DNA from: Bacillota bacterium
GTDB lineage: Bacteria; Bacillota; Clostridia; Oscillospirales; Oscillospiraceae
DNA: 64,000 nucleotides
Assembly (NCBI GenBank): GCA_021770445.1
Contig: JAETQY010000002.1
Span: forward strand, 1 to 64,000
Direction: 5' to 3'
Position 1 is the stretch's first letter; each line of letters starts with the position of its first letter. The notes under the pieces are model-generated. The model saw only the letters and a program-made list of their open reading frames with translations, had not been told where the DNA came from and did no database searches. This document shows, piece after piece, positions 7,569 to 15,689 of the stretch. The position numbers were made by a program, and so were the translations under genes.

Positions 7569-7823
7569 GTGACGAATTTGGAGCACTTGATTTCTTGTGA
7601 GTTCAATATCGACACTGCTTGTGTAGAGCTTAAATTTGCTGATAGCAGCATTATTTCTATTGACTGCACCGCAGTCGAAAACGAGATTTCAAGCAATATG
7701 TATCAGCGTTCTGAATTAGATTACTTGATTTTCAATGATCCGGTTGCCTATGCTGACTTAATTCTCAATGGGACCCCGGAAGTTTACTTGAAAACCGTCA
7801 CAGAGGATAAGCCTCTGGACTAA
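7569..7823 (+). CDS. Small DUF6061-like protein
   Basis: An 84-residue acidic protein. It shows a beta-rich N-terminal part (CEFNIDTACVELKFADSSII), the phrase MYQRSELDYLIFNDPVAYA and a short C-terminal tail. I recognise the pattern as that of DUF6061, small proteins of unknown function common on Clostridia mobile elements; this is from memory and unverified. The TTG/ATG choice is uncertain: the frame begins at 7569 with a non-ATG codon, one base after the rlmD stop, suggesting coupling to rlmD. A strong terminator follows at 7826. Confidence 0.6.
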   Translation: MTNLEHLISCEFNIDTACVELKFADSSIISIDCTAVENEISSNMYQRSELDYLIFNDPVAYADLILNGTPEVYLKTVTEDKPLD

Positions 7824-7825
7824 CT

Positions 7826-7881
7826 AAAATCCGCCAGTACCGATAATCTTAAAGTTTCGGTGCTGGTGGATTTTGTTTTTT
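7826..7881 (+). terminator. Strong terminator after the rlmD/DUF6061 unit
   Basis: An ~18-bp stem with G-U pairs only as imperfections: AAAATCCGCCAG... pairs with ...CTGGTGGATTTT, followed by GTTTTTT. It isolates the R-M genes from rlmD transcription. Confidence 0.85.
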
Positions 7882-7982
7882 ACCTCTATTTATGGCTGTT
7901 CCTTTTTACACACCTGTAAATAATTACAGCTGTACATATTTGCCTGTTGCGCTATAATTATATTACAGAGGAGGGCTATAGT

Positions 7983-8240
7983 ATGAGCGAACCTTTTGAC
8001 TATGGACATTTTGATATCGTTTTGGCTGAGTATTTACAGGAGAAAAAAGTCAGCAAAAATCGTTTGGCTGAGGAAGCAAACCTACAACGGACACAACTGA
8101 ACGCTTATTGTAAGAATGACATCAAGAGACCAGACCTCGATGTTTTAGCTCGTATTTGTTATGCTCTTAACTGTGATTTGGCGGACATAATCCGTTATGT
8201 ACGCCCTTCCCATGAGAACGGAGGAAGCAGTAATGGCTGA
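7983..8240 (+). CDS. XRE/Cro-type HTH controller of the R-M genes
   Basis: An 85-residue DNA-binding protein. The helix-turn-helix is at residues ~17-55 (SKNRLAEEANLQRTQLNAYC, then a DVLARICYALNCDL helix). The ATG at 7983 follows AGAGGAGG at good spacing; the earlier ATG at 7947 has no site. Its stop codon overlaps the methylase start by 8 bp. This suggests a controller protein that times or limits R-M expression, as C proteins do; the role is inferred from position. Confidence 0.85.
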   Translation: MSEPFDYGHFDIVLAEYLQEKKVSKNRLAEEANLQRTQLNAYCKNDIKRPDLDVLARICYALNCDLADIIRYVRPSHENGGSSNG

Positions 8241-10254
8241 CACAAAGGTAATTGTCATTCCAGATGGTAAAATCTGCGACTATATTGACAGCAAGTTCAG
8301 AAACGATACTCCCGAAGAGTATGTTCGTCAGACAATAGAAAAACGTCTTGTGAACGAACACAAATATCTCACATCGCAGATCAAAATCGAGTTCACTCTT
8401 CAAGTTGGCTCAAGAAAACCTCGGGCAGACATTGTAATCTGGGACAAAGATGCCCCAGAGCAAACACAGGGCACAATTAAGATTATTATTGAGTGCAAAA
8501 AGGAAACCGTCGATGCCAGAAACGCCAAGGATGGAATAGCACAATTGCAGTCCTATATGTCTGTATGCCCGAACTGCGAATGGGGTATGTGGACAAATAG
8601 CATTCAAAAGTTTGTCTTCCGTAAATATACAGATGGTGCTGGGAATATTTGCTTTATGGAATACAACGATATTCCTTCTGCGGATGGCAATTTAGATGAG
8701 GTAAACAGACCTAGCCGGAAAAATCTGCGCAATGCTTCGGATGATAATCTGCTGTTTGTGTTTAAAACCTGCCATAATCACATTTATGTGAATGATGGTA
8801 TGCAGAAACAACCTGCATTTTTTGAGTTGCTAAAAGTCATTTTTTGCAAGATCGAGGACGAGCGAAATATACCAAAGCCTCTGGAATTTTTTACAACGTC
8901 TGAGGAGCGTTCAAATCCGGATGGGCAACTGACTGTACAGAAACGCATTTCCCAAATCTTTCAGCGCGTAAAGAAGCGTCATGGTAAGATTTTTGACGCA
9001 AATGATGAGATCAAGCTGACGCCTCGCAGCTTAGCGTATATTGTCAGCGAATTGCAGCGGTACAGCCTGCTCAGCACGAATATCGACATCAAGGGAAAAG
9101 CCTATGAAGAAATTGTAGGAGCCAATCTCCGCGGCGACAGGGGCGAGTTTTTTACGCCCAGAAATGTTATGAAGATGGTTGTGGAGATGATAAATCCTCG
9201 TATTGACGAGCGTGTCCTGGACAGCTCCTGTGGTACTGGCGGTTTTCTTGTACAGGCAATGACACATGTTATTGCCCAGCTTGAAGCAGAGTTTTCTGCC
9301 AGCATGGGAATTCCTAAAAAAGATTGGGATGGCGACACCGTAAAAGTATTTCAAGATCGGATTTCCGAGATGGCTTCGACCAGTTTCTTTGGTTTTGATA
9401 TTAATCCTGATTTAGTCAAGGCAACCAAGATGAACATGGTCATGAACAATGATGGTAGCGGAAATATTCTGCAAACAAATTCCCTCCTGCCTCCGCACGA
9501 ATGGACAGATGAGTTCAAGACACGGCTTGCGGAGGCACTACATATCAAGAAGTCAGAAATTCGCAACCATGAAAGTATTGCGTTCTTTGATGTAATTGTA
9601 ACAAATCCCCCATTTGGCAGTAAAATTCCTATCAAGGACAAAAACATCCTTGAACAGTTTGAACTTGCCCACATTTGGGAAAACGACAAGACAACCGGCA
9701 CTTGGAGGATGACTGAGCGTTTGCAATCATCTGTCCCGCCTGAAATTCTATTCATTGAGAGATGTTCACAGTTTCTCGTTCCAGGTGGGCGCATGGGAAT
9801 AGTTTTGCCGGATTCCATCCTTGGATCACCGGGATTGGGGTACATTCGTGAATGGCTGATTCAGAATCATAGGATTATTGCCAGCGTTGATCTCCATGTA
9901 GATACTTTTCAGCCCCATAACGGCACACAAACATCGGTTCTATTTCTTCAAAAGAAAACAGCAGCACAAAAGGGCAAAGAAGCGGCTACAGGACAAATGG
10001 CCGACTATAATATCTTTATGGCAATGGTTGAAAGGGTAGGACATGATAAGAGAGGCAATCCCATTTTCAAGCGTGATGTAGAAGGTAATGAAATCCTTGC
10101 CCCGGATACGGATAACATCATGGTTCTCGGTGAAACCGGGGAGGGTGATCGCACTGTCTCTCACGAGCGCAAGAGCAAGGTGCCTGACGATCAGACCACT
10201 GCCGTACCAGCAATCTTTGACGACTGGAAGCGAAGGGAGGGCATTGCATGGTAG
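8233..10254 (+). CDS. Nuclease-methylase fusion subunit of a BcgI-like / type I-like R-M system
   Basis: A 673-residue protein. The N-terminal ~170 residues look like the HsdR N-terminal nuclease fold, with candidate catalytic residues D66 and E87-x-K89 (PRADIVIWD then IIIECKKE). An HsdM-like N6-adenine methyltransferase follows: helical bundle at ~220-300, motif I DSSCGTGG from residue 330, and NPPF (458-461) as the catalytic motif. It therefore could both cut and methylate, with the S subunit choosing the site. No helicase motor is present here or nearby. The start at 8233 follows GGAGGAAG. Loss of the nuclease and a solitary methylase role cannot be excluded, but the D...ExK pattern looks intact. 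Confidence 0.85.
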   Translation: MADTKVIVIPDGKICDYIDSKFRNDTPEEYVRQTIEKRLVNEHKYLTSQIKIEFTLQVGSRKPRADIVIWDKDAPEQTQGTIKIIIECKKETVDARNAKDGIAQLQSYMSVCPNCEWGMWTNSIQKFVFRKYTDGAGNICFMEYNDIPSADGNLDEVNRPSRKNLRNASDDNLLFVFKTCHNHIYVNDGMQKQPAFFELLKVIFCKIEDERNIPKPLEFFTTSEERSNPDGQLTVQKRISQIFQRVKKRHGKIFDANDEIKLTPRSLAYIVSELQRYSLLSTNIDIKGKAYEEIVGANLRGDRGEFFTPRNVMKMVVEMINPRIDERVLDSSCGTGGFLVQAMTHVIAQLEAEFSASMGIPKKDWDGDTVKVFQDRISEMASTSFFGFDINPDLVKATKMNMVMNNDGSGNILQTNSLLPPHEWTDEFKTRLAEALHIKKSEIRNHESIAFFDVIVTNPPFGSKIPIKDKNILEQFELAHIWENDKTTGTWRMTERLQSSVPPEILFIERCSQFLVPGGRMGIVLPDSILGSPGLGYIREWLIQNHRIIASVDLHVDTFQPHNGTQTSVLFLQKKTAAQKGKEAATGQMADYNIFMAMVERVGHDKRGNPIFKRDVEGNEILAPDTDNIMVLGETGEGDRTVSHERKSKVPDDQTTAVPAIFDDWKRREGIAW

Positions 10255-11732
10255 CAGGTAACTTGGCCCACAAAATGAATACCGCGCCTGAAATAGAAGT
10301 TCATATTCTGGAAAGCCCTATAAAGTGGTGTTCGGTCTCCCTCTCCGATATGATTTCCCGTGGGAAGCGGCTGGAGGCTAGCGTATTTGATGTGGAGGCA
10401 AAACAAGCGCGGGAGAGTGTTTATAAAGGGAAATATGGAACTGTTATTCTCTATGGTGATAGCGGCTTGATTGAAACTGCCTATTATCCTGGCTGGATGC
10501 AGCGGAGCCGGCTCAAGAGGATATGGTGTGATAAGCCATATGGAGAGGGGTTCTATCTTCCTTCACAGATGACCGATCTCTATCCTGTTCCAGAAAAACA
10601 TATATCTCGGTTGGCAGATTGTGATATGGATGAACTCCGCTTAAAGGAAAACACTTTATTGCTGACGCGCAGCGGTACAATAGGCAACATCTCATATGTA
10701 TCAAGAACCTTGGCCGGTCGTGTTTTTTCTGATGACGTAATTCGTGTTACCTTCAAAAAAGAATATGACTTGGGATATGTTTATACCTATCTCAAATCAA
10801 AGGTGGGCAGTTTAATTTTACAAACCAATGGCTATGGTTCAGTAATTACCCATGTTGAGCCGGACCACTTATCAGAAATCCCGGTTCCCGATGCTCCTGT
10901 GGAGTTGCGGCAGCGTATACATAATTTGATTGCACGCTCCTATGCTTTGCGGGACGAGTCCAATGAAATGATTGATAAGGCTACAGGCCTGTTGATAGCG
11001 GAACTTCACCTGCCAGCTATACATGAGTTTCAAAAGGTGGCCGCCCCTGTGAGCACATTCGATGTAAAACTAAGCAATATGAACCTGCGGCTTGATGCTT
11101 CCTACCATGTTCCGGCGGCAGATGCAATTGTTGCCCACCTCAAAGAGAACGCTGCCGAATTAACAACCGTAGGCGACAGCCAGATAAGCAGATCAGTTAT
11201 TCTACCAGGCAGATTTAAGCGTGTTTATGTAGATGAAGGGCATGGCCGAGGTTTTATCGGTGGAAAGCAACTTGGGGAATTGGATCCTTCCAATAAAAAG
11301 TATTTATCGTTGGCCCATCATGGTGAGCGGATAGATGAGCAGTTGGAATTGCACGAAAACATGACATTAATTACAAGAAGTGGAACTATCGGAAAAACAG
11401 CTTTAGTACCTAAACACTGGGAACATTGGGTAGCAAGTGAGCACATCATTCGTGTAACCCCCGCCAATTCCCAAATAGCCGGATATCTGAATATTTTTCT
11501 TGCTTCCGATTATGGGCATCAACTAATTACTCGTTTCACATATGGCTCTGTGGTTGATGAGATTGATGATGATCATGTTCGGCAAATTCCTATCCCACTG
11601 TTGCGTAATCAAGAGATGCAGCAACAAATCAACTCCCTAGCACTTGAATCGAACGTCAGGAGATATGAGGCCTACAAGCTGGAGCAAGAAGCCCTTCGCA
11701 TTATGAACGAGGAGGTTATTTTTGCAAAATAG
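10248..11732 (+). CDS. Specificity (S) subunit with two target-recognition domains
   Basis: A 494-residue HsdS-like protein that should recognise a split DNA target. It has two halves of similar design. Half 1 has LLLTRSGTIGNIS, then GSVITHVEPDHLSEIPVPD; half 2 has LITRSGTIGKTA, then GSVVDEIDDDHVRQIPIP. Each is followed by a helical conserved region (~220-250 and ~460-490). The start overlaps the methylase stop by 7 bp, so the subunits are translated together. Low-GC codons differ from the flanks. The N-terminal half is the more divergent one, as expected for a variable recognition domain. Confidence 0.88.
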   Translation: MVAGNLAHKMNTAPEIEVHILESPIKWCSVSLSDMISRGKRLEASVFDVEAKQARESVYKGKYGTVILYGDSGLIETAYYPGWMQRSRLKRIWCDKPYGEGFYLPSQMTDLYPVPEKHISRLADCDMDELRLKENTLLLTRSGTIGNISYVSRTLAGRVFSDDVIRVTFKKEYDLGYVYTYLKSKVGSLILQTNGYGSVITHVEPDHLSEIPVPDAPVELRQRIHNLIARSYALRDESNEMIDKATGLLIAELHLPAIHEFQKVAAPVSTFDVKLSNMNLRLDASYHVPAADAIVAHLKENAAELTTVGDSQISRSVILPGRFKRVYVDEGHGRGFIGGKQLGELDPSNKKYLSLAHHGERIDEQLELHENMTLITRSGTIGKTALVPKHWEHWVASEHIIRVTPANSQIAGYLNIFLASDYGHQLITRFTYGSVVDEIDDDHVRQIPIPLLRNQEMQQQINSLALESNVRRYEAYKLEQEALRIMNEEVIFAK

Positions 11733-11810
11733 ATGTCAGCTTGTAAGACCCATTCGACTGACATATGACAGCTCCATGGACTTATGAAGGCAAAATCGAT
11801 GAGCAGTTTT

Positions 11811-12356
11811 CTATTCAGTATCACTGGTATATTGCCGCTCCAGCCTTTCTGGAGTAGCTGGGTTGAGAATAGTAATCTTCCTCCCCAGCTTCCTGGCATA
11901 CCTCACTGTCATAGCCGTCCCGCCCCGCCACTCGCCGTTGTAGACGGCCAGCAGATAGGCAGAATGCTCAACCAGATAGCGATTGCGTTTCAACATACAT
12001 TCTTTATTGTACTTCCGGTTTACATACACAATTGAATCCGCCTGCTTCAAAATAGAATAATAAAGTTCCCGCGCCGAAGCCGACCACTGATCCGCCTGTC
12101 CCTCGCAGGGAAGGACACAGTGGAGCTTTAGCGCGGGATTTTCTTTTTTCAAGGCAAAAACGGCCAGCGCTGCCCAAGTGTCGGACCCCTCCGCCATGCC
12201 AGAAAGAAAGTCGGTATACCCAGCGCCCACCAGTGTGGCAATTTGTTTTGAGAGCATTCTTTTTAGAGTAACACATCTAGCATCTGTTTCATCATAGCCC
12301 CAGGGAAATTTCTTCGGGCGGTGGCCTGTGAACGCACAGCACCTTTCAATCATCAT
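11811..12356 (-). CDS. SLOG-family (DUF1273-like) nucleotide-binding protein
   Basis: A 181-residue single-domain protein. It opens with CCAFTGHRPKKFPWGYDE and has FLSGMAEGSDTWAALAV in the first half, the signature of SLOG Rossmann-like proteins related to DprA/LOG and YspA. These are proposed to bind nucleotide-derived ligands and often occur in mobile elements and defence loci. The start ATG at 12356 has GGAGG at 6-nt spacing. It is divergent from a small HTH gene across a long palindrome. Precise function unknown. Confidence 0.8.
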   Translation of the reverse strand: MMIERCCAFTGHRPKKFPWGYDETDARCVTLKRMLSKQIATLVGAGYTDFLSGMAEGSDTWAALAVFALKKENPALKLHCVLPCEGQADQWSASARELYYSILKQADSIVYVNRKYNKECMLKRNRYLVEHSAYLLAVYNGEWRGGTAMTVRYARKLGRKITILNPATPERLERQYTSDTE

Positions 12357-12380
12357 GATCTGCCTCCGATTTTTAATTTT

Positions 12381-12429
12381 AGTATGGGGGTTATATCCCC
12401 TTAATAAGGGAGATTATAACCCCCATACT
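12381..12429. promoter_or_regulatory. Long palindrome between divergent SLOG and HTH genes
   Basis: Fifteen-base arms AGTATGGGGGTTATA (12381-12395) and TATAACCCCCATACT (12415-12429) are perfectly complementary. The 19-bp centre TCCCCTTAATAAGGGAGAT is itself nearly palindromic. Located between two divergent starts, it is most simply a double operator for the adjacent HTH protein. No AT-rich tract makes it look like a terminator. Confidence 0.65.
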
Positions 12430-12455
12430 AGTTGGTGTCAATCGGGGGTGAGTGT

Positions 12456-12662
12456 GTGATCGTCTTTGATAAATTGTGGGGTGTCATGAAGGAAAAGGGA
12501 GTCTCCACATATCTGCTGCGAGAGAAGTGCGGTATCGACAGTAAAACCATCCGTCGGCTACGGGCAAACGACAATATGGAGACAAAGACGCTAAATAAAC
12601 TGTGCGCGGTACTTGATTGTCGCCTGGAGGATATTGCTGAATATCTTCCAGACGAGCAGTAA
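12456..12662 (+). CDS. Small XRE-type HTH regulator
   Basis: A 68-residue protein consisting almost entirely of one helix-turn-helix domain (YLLREKCGIDSKTIRRLR followed by KTLNKLCAVLDCRLEDIAEY). The GTG at 12456 is chosen because GGGGGTGA lies just upstream and homologous proteins start at this point; an upstream TTG at 12432 would run into the palindrome. It probably controls the divergent promoters at 12381-12429. A 17-bp hairpin begins at its stop codon. Confidence 0.75.
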   Translation: MIVFDKLWGVMKEKGVSTYLLREKCGIDSKTIRRLRANDNMETKTLNKLCAVLDCRLEDIAEYLPDEQ

Positions 12663-12702
12663 CAGCTCTACGGTTCTATGTGTGCAGAACCGTAGAGCTG
12701 TT
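12661..12702 (+). terminator. Perfect 17-bp hairpin after the HTH gene
   Basis: AACAGCTCTACGGTTCT and its full complement around an 8-nt loop, followed by AGTATTTT. Likely a terminator that separates the regulator from the oriT region. Confidence 0.65.
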
Positions 12703-13056
12703 AGTATTTTCGGAGCGAGGTGTTCAGACTGCGTTTTAGCAGTATTTGCACTCCAGGCTCCGAAAATGTAGGGGGAATCCAAGGGGGGATACTTCCTCTC
12801 TTGGCACACGACTTTCCCTCGGAAAGTCTAGTGTGTTATACCTTTGCTTCCGGCTGACGCCGGGAAGGGGCTGACTGCGGCATCTGCGACTTGGGCAGAT
12901 GGGCAGCGGGCAGACACTTTTCGGTGGCAGTAGGACAGGCGGATTTTGTACGGACACGGACGAAATCAGGATTTGCTCACAGGGCAAAATCCGCCTGCCC
13001 GGAAAAGGAAGCAGAGGTATATCAACTCCCGTCCCGCCGCAGCGACAGCACCCTCG
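12703..13056. other. Non-coding transfer region with inverted repeats
   Basis: No gene is credible here. It contains oriT (next entry) flanked by two inverted repeats. ATTTTCGGAGC (12706-12716) pairs with GCTCCGAAAAT (12757-12767). CAGGCGGATTTTG (12936-12948) pairs with CAAAATCCGCCTG (12985-12997). A GC-rich hairpin CCGGCTGACGCCGG follows the nick region. These may be relaxosome protein sites or terminator-like insulators. Confidence 0.5.
12805..12845 (+). other. oriT: Origin of transfer (oriT), pMV158/MobV type
   Basis: CACAC-G-ACTTTCC, loop ctc, GGAAAGT-cta-GTGTG forms the hairpin, followed by TTATACCTTTGC. The stretch TAGTGTGTTATAC (12829-12841) matches the conserved nick region of pMV158-family origins, where MobV relaxases cut TAGTGTG/TTA. 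The predicted nick is between 12835 and 12836. The element encodes a MobV relaxase at 17606, 4.8 kb away; the relaxase gene itself has no such sequence in front of it. Confidence 0.8.
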
Positions 13057-13968
13057 TTAGTTCGTTTCCCCCTTGGATTTCTCGCGGCTTTTGTAGACAT
13101 TATATTGATTCTTACACCGGGCACTGCAAAATGCAGCGTTGGAGCGACTGCCCAGGAACACCTTCTGGCAGTGCTTACACAATCGCAGGGGCTGCTCATC
13201 GTCCACCAGCATGAAGCTGAACATCATCTGAATACCCAGTAGCAGCGAATGAAAGTCCCAATAAATGGTTGGCTTATCCAGCAGTTCGATGTGGTAGCTG
13301 GGGGCGATCCCGCCAAAGGCAGCCATGGCCTTGCTGTACAACCCCCGTGTGTCCTCGTCGATGGAATCATAATCTTTGTAGTACAGGATTGAGGTAGACA
13401 GGGTGAATGCCCAGTCCTTGAACTGCTGGGCAACCCAGTCGTAGGGTTCCGCATATTCCCGCTGGAAGCTCATATTCTTCGCCATCGGCTCGTCCATGAA
13501 GGTCATGGTCAGGGCAACCATCGTCCGGTCACCGGACACGTTCCATGTGGATGTAATGCCTTTCTTCACCAGGTCCAGCTGGTCAAAGGGGTAAAACAGG
13601 GACAGATATTTGTCTGCCGCCATGGATTCTTCCTTGATAAAATGGTTTTTCGGCAGGTACACCGCCTCATAGTCCATAAAGGACGGCGTGGTGGGCAGAG
13701 CGGTCATCAGCCCCAGCAGGCCGTACCGGGTGATAAACTCCATGATCGCCTTTTCCACTTCTGCTTCCGGCTTGCGCCCCATCATCAGCATCCCCACATT
13801 CAGGGCATCCAGCACAATGTTGGGGACCTCTTTCAGCGGATTGTAGACATCCGGCTTTGCATTTTTGCCGGGGGTGATGTACCGCCTGCCGTCCCCGGCT
13901 GTTTTCAGTTCGTAATGGTCGTACCGCACCCAATGGGAACGGGACTGTTCAAATAAATTTTTCATCAT
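13057..13968 (-). CDS. DUF6076-like protein with C-terminal zinc-binding cysteines
   Basis: A 303-residue protein of unknown function found on Clostridia mobile elements (I recognise it as DUF6076-like, from memory). The first ~250 residues have no catalytic motif. The C-terminus has CKHCQKVF then FCSARCKNQYN, a four-cysteine zinc knuckle resembling those of CGNR-type DNA-binding proteins. The start at 13968 (tandem ATG ATG) follows AAGGAGAAAGGG. It lies 31 bp downstream of the sigma-like gene on the same strand and is probably co-transcribed. Confidence 0.65.
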   Translation of the reverse strand: MMKNLFEQSRSHWVRYDHYELKTAGDGRRYITPGKNAKPDVYNPLKEVPNIVLDALNVGMLMMGRKPEAEVEKAIMEFITRYGLLGLMTALPTTPSFMDYEAVYLPKNHFIKEESMAADKYLSLFYPFDQLDLVKKGITSTWNVSGDRTMVALTMTFMDEPMAKNMSFQREYAEPYDWVAQQFKDWAFTLSTSILYYKDYDSIDEDTRGLYSKAMAAFGGIAPSYHIELLDKPTIYWDFHSLLLGIQMMFSFMLVDDEQPLRLCKHCQKVFLGSRSNAAFCSARCKNQYNVYKSREKSKGETN

Positions 13969-13999
13969 ACACGCCCTTTCTCCTTAATCGTCCCAATTA

Positions 14000-14851
14000 T
14001 CAGGGGCGGTTTTTCTTTTTTCTGCGCTTGGTCTTGTTCTCCCGCCGGATCACGGCGTCTTTGCCCTGTTTCCTTGCGATTTTCGAGTATTCCTCCAAAA
14101 ACTGACGTTCCCGCAAGGTCAAGCTGCCGCCATGCTCCTGTTTTCTGCACAGATGGTCATACATCTGGCGCTGCAATTTTTTGTGGATGGTCTTTCGCAG
14201 CTTGCGGATGTTGCGGTCAGACTGCCCACGCACAGCGGCAAGCTGGGTGGTGCTGTACAACCGCAAAGAGAGGAAATACAAAACCTCCTTGTGTTCCTCG
14301 CTCAGTTCTTCCACCATGCGGGAAATAAAGGCGTCGGCAGTGAGGTTGTGCATCTCATAGGGGCAGTCAAACAGGATGTCCAGAAAGTTCCCGGCCATCA
14401 TCTGCCGGTATGCGGGGTTGTTCATCCATCGGGGAATGAACTTCGGTTCCGGCACCGCCTGATATTCCAGCGGCACATCCCCACGAAGGTTTTCATGGTC
14501 CCGTTCCCGGCGCTCCCGATTCTGATCCAGCTTGTCCCATTCCCCTACGACGACCCGGAAGTCCTTTTCGGTGCGGGCCGCTTCCTCCAGCCGACGCACG
14601 GCTTCGGCCCGGATCTCCCGTTTCAGCCGCTTTTCGCTGACTGGGGCGGCTTCTTCTTCCTCGGTTTCTAGTTCCGCTTCATAATCGACGGGATGCTCGT
14701 CCTGCTCCAACTCGCTTTCCAGCTCTGCCAGACGTTCTTCCGCAAGTGCCTGCTCCAGCGTTTCCCCCGCCGCACCAGCGCCTGTCCCATCGTCCCATCC
14801 GGTGAAGCCACCCTCGGTATCCAGAAGCTCATCATCAGACAGATACGCCAT
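14000..14851 (-). CDS. Sigma-70 region-4-like protein of the element
   Basis: A 283-residue protein. Residues 1-~65 are very acidic, the middle is charged and helical, and residues ~180-240 resemble sigma region 4: LSEEHKEVLYFLSLRL, then TQLAAVRGQSDRNIRKLRKT as the putative HTH. The C-terminal 40 residues are strongly basic. The ATG at 14851 has GAGAGG upstream; the longer frame to 14890 is less likely. It may direct RNA polymerase to element promoters or act as a DNA-binding regulator. There is no clear region 2, so full sigma function is doubtful. Confidence 0.65.
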   Translation of the reverse strand: MAYLSDDELLDTEGGFTGWDDGTGAGAAGETLEQALAEERLAELESELEQDEHPVDYEAELETEEEEAAPVSEKRLKREIRAEAVRRLEEAARTEKDFRVVVGEWDKLDQNRERRERDHENLRGDVPLEYQAVPEPKFIPRWMNNPAYRQMMAGNFLDILFDCPYEMHNLTADAFISRMVEELSEEHKEVLYFLSLRLYSTTQLAAVRGQSDRNIRKLRKTIHKKLQRQMYDHLCRKQEHGGSLTLRERQFLEEYSKIARKQGKDAVIRRENKTKRRKKKNRP

Positions 14852-14935
14852 GACCTCACCTCTCTCAAAAAATATTTTGTGATTTTTCAAAAATGGTTCC
14901 GTTTTGCACCCCGGATTTCTCCTATTAGCGAAAGG

Positions 14936-14961
14936 GTAATCTAAAATCAGATTACTTTTTT
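14936..14961 (+). promoter_or_regulatory. Hairpin/dyad between divergent element operons
   Basis: GTAATCT, loop aaaatc, AGATTAC then TTTTTT. It reads as a small intrinsic terminator on the plus strand, or as an operator between the divergent sigma-like and primase operons. A second dyad GGTTCCG (14895-14901) / CGGAACC (14962-14968) encloses it. Confidence 0.4.
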
Positions 14962-15068
14962 CGGAACCACATCAACATTATACAACGACTGCGCCGGAAG
15001 CGCAAGAAAGAGAGGTTCTATGGTAAAAAACGGCACCCAGGATTTTTTTCGGAAGGGAGTGAGCGACA

Positions 15069-15689
15069 GTGACACTGTTTGAACTGGTAAAACAAGCTGT
15101 TTGTGTTCCGGAGGCGGCGACCTATTATGGGCTGCAAGTCAGTCGAAACCGCATGGTCTGTTGTCCGTTCCATAATGACCGACACCCCAGCATGAAACTG
15201 AACGAGCGTTATTTTTACTGCTTCGGCTGCGGAGTAACCGGTGATGTGATTGACCTTGTGGCGAGGTTATTTGACCTGAGTAGTTACGAGGCAGCGCAGA
15301 AGCTGGCTTATGACTTCGGGATTGACCCGGACAAACCACCGGCAGCAATCGCTCTGCCCAAACCGGAACGTCCTCTGCTGAAAGCATACCGGCAGGAGGA
15401 AGTGCGCTGCCTGCGGGTATTGTGCGATTATCTGCATCTTCTGGAAAGCTGGAAGGTGCAGCACACACCCAAGACACCGGAAGATGTTCTGGATGACCGG
15501 TTTGTGGAAGCCTGCCAGATGCTGGACTATGTGGAGTATCTGGCAGATTTGCTCATTGCCGCCGAGCTGGAACAACGGGTAAAAATCGTAGAAATGCTGA
15601 ACAAGGATGGTCTGATCACAGGTTTGGAGGAACGGCTGGAGAGTTTGGAAAAGGAGGAACAGAGAGATGAAAAAGAACAAGCAGCCTGA
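15069..15689 (+). CDS. CHC2 zinc-finger primase-like protein
   Basis: A 206-residue protein with a DnaG-type CHC2 zinc-binding domain at residues ~24-75: CCPFHNDRHPSMKL then YFYCFGCGVTGDVIDLVA. The primase catalytic (TOPRIM) domain is missing, so it is a stand-alone zinc domain with a helical C-terminal half. It probably works with the helicase encoded by the next gene to start element replication. The GTG start at 15069 follows AAGGGAG. The next gene starts 23 bp before its stop codon. Confidence 0.85.
   Translation: MTLFELVKQAVCVPEAATYYGLQVSRNRMVCCPFHNDRHPSMKLNERYFYCFGCGVTGDVIDLVARLFDLSSYEAAQKLAYDFGIDPDKPPAAIALPKPERPLLKAYRQEEVRCLRVLCDYLHLLESWKVQHTPKTPEDVLDDRFVEACQMLDYVEYLADLLIAAELEQRVKIVEMLNKDGLITGLEERLESLEKEEQRDEKEQAA

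Noticed and set aside
8233-10254. Ordinary type I hsdM
   Set aside because: The protein carries an extra N-terminal nuclease-like domain and no hsdR follows, so a plain HsdM label would be incomplete.
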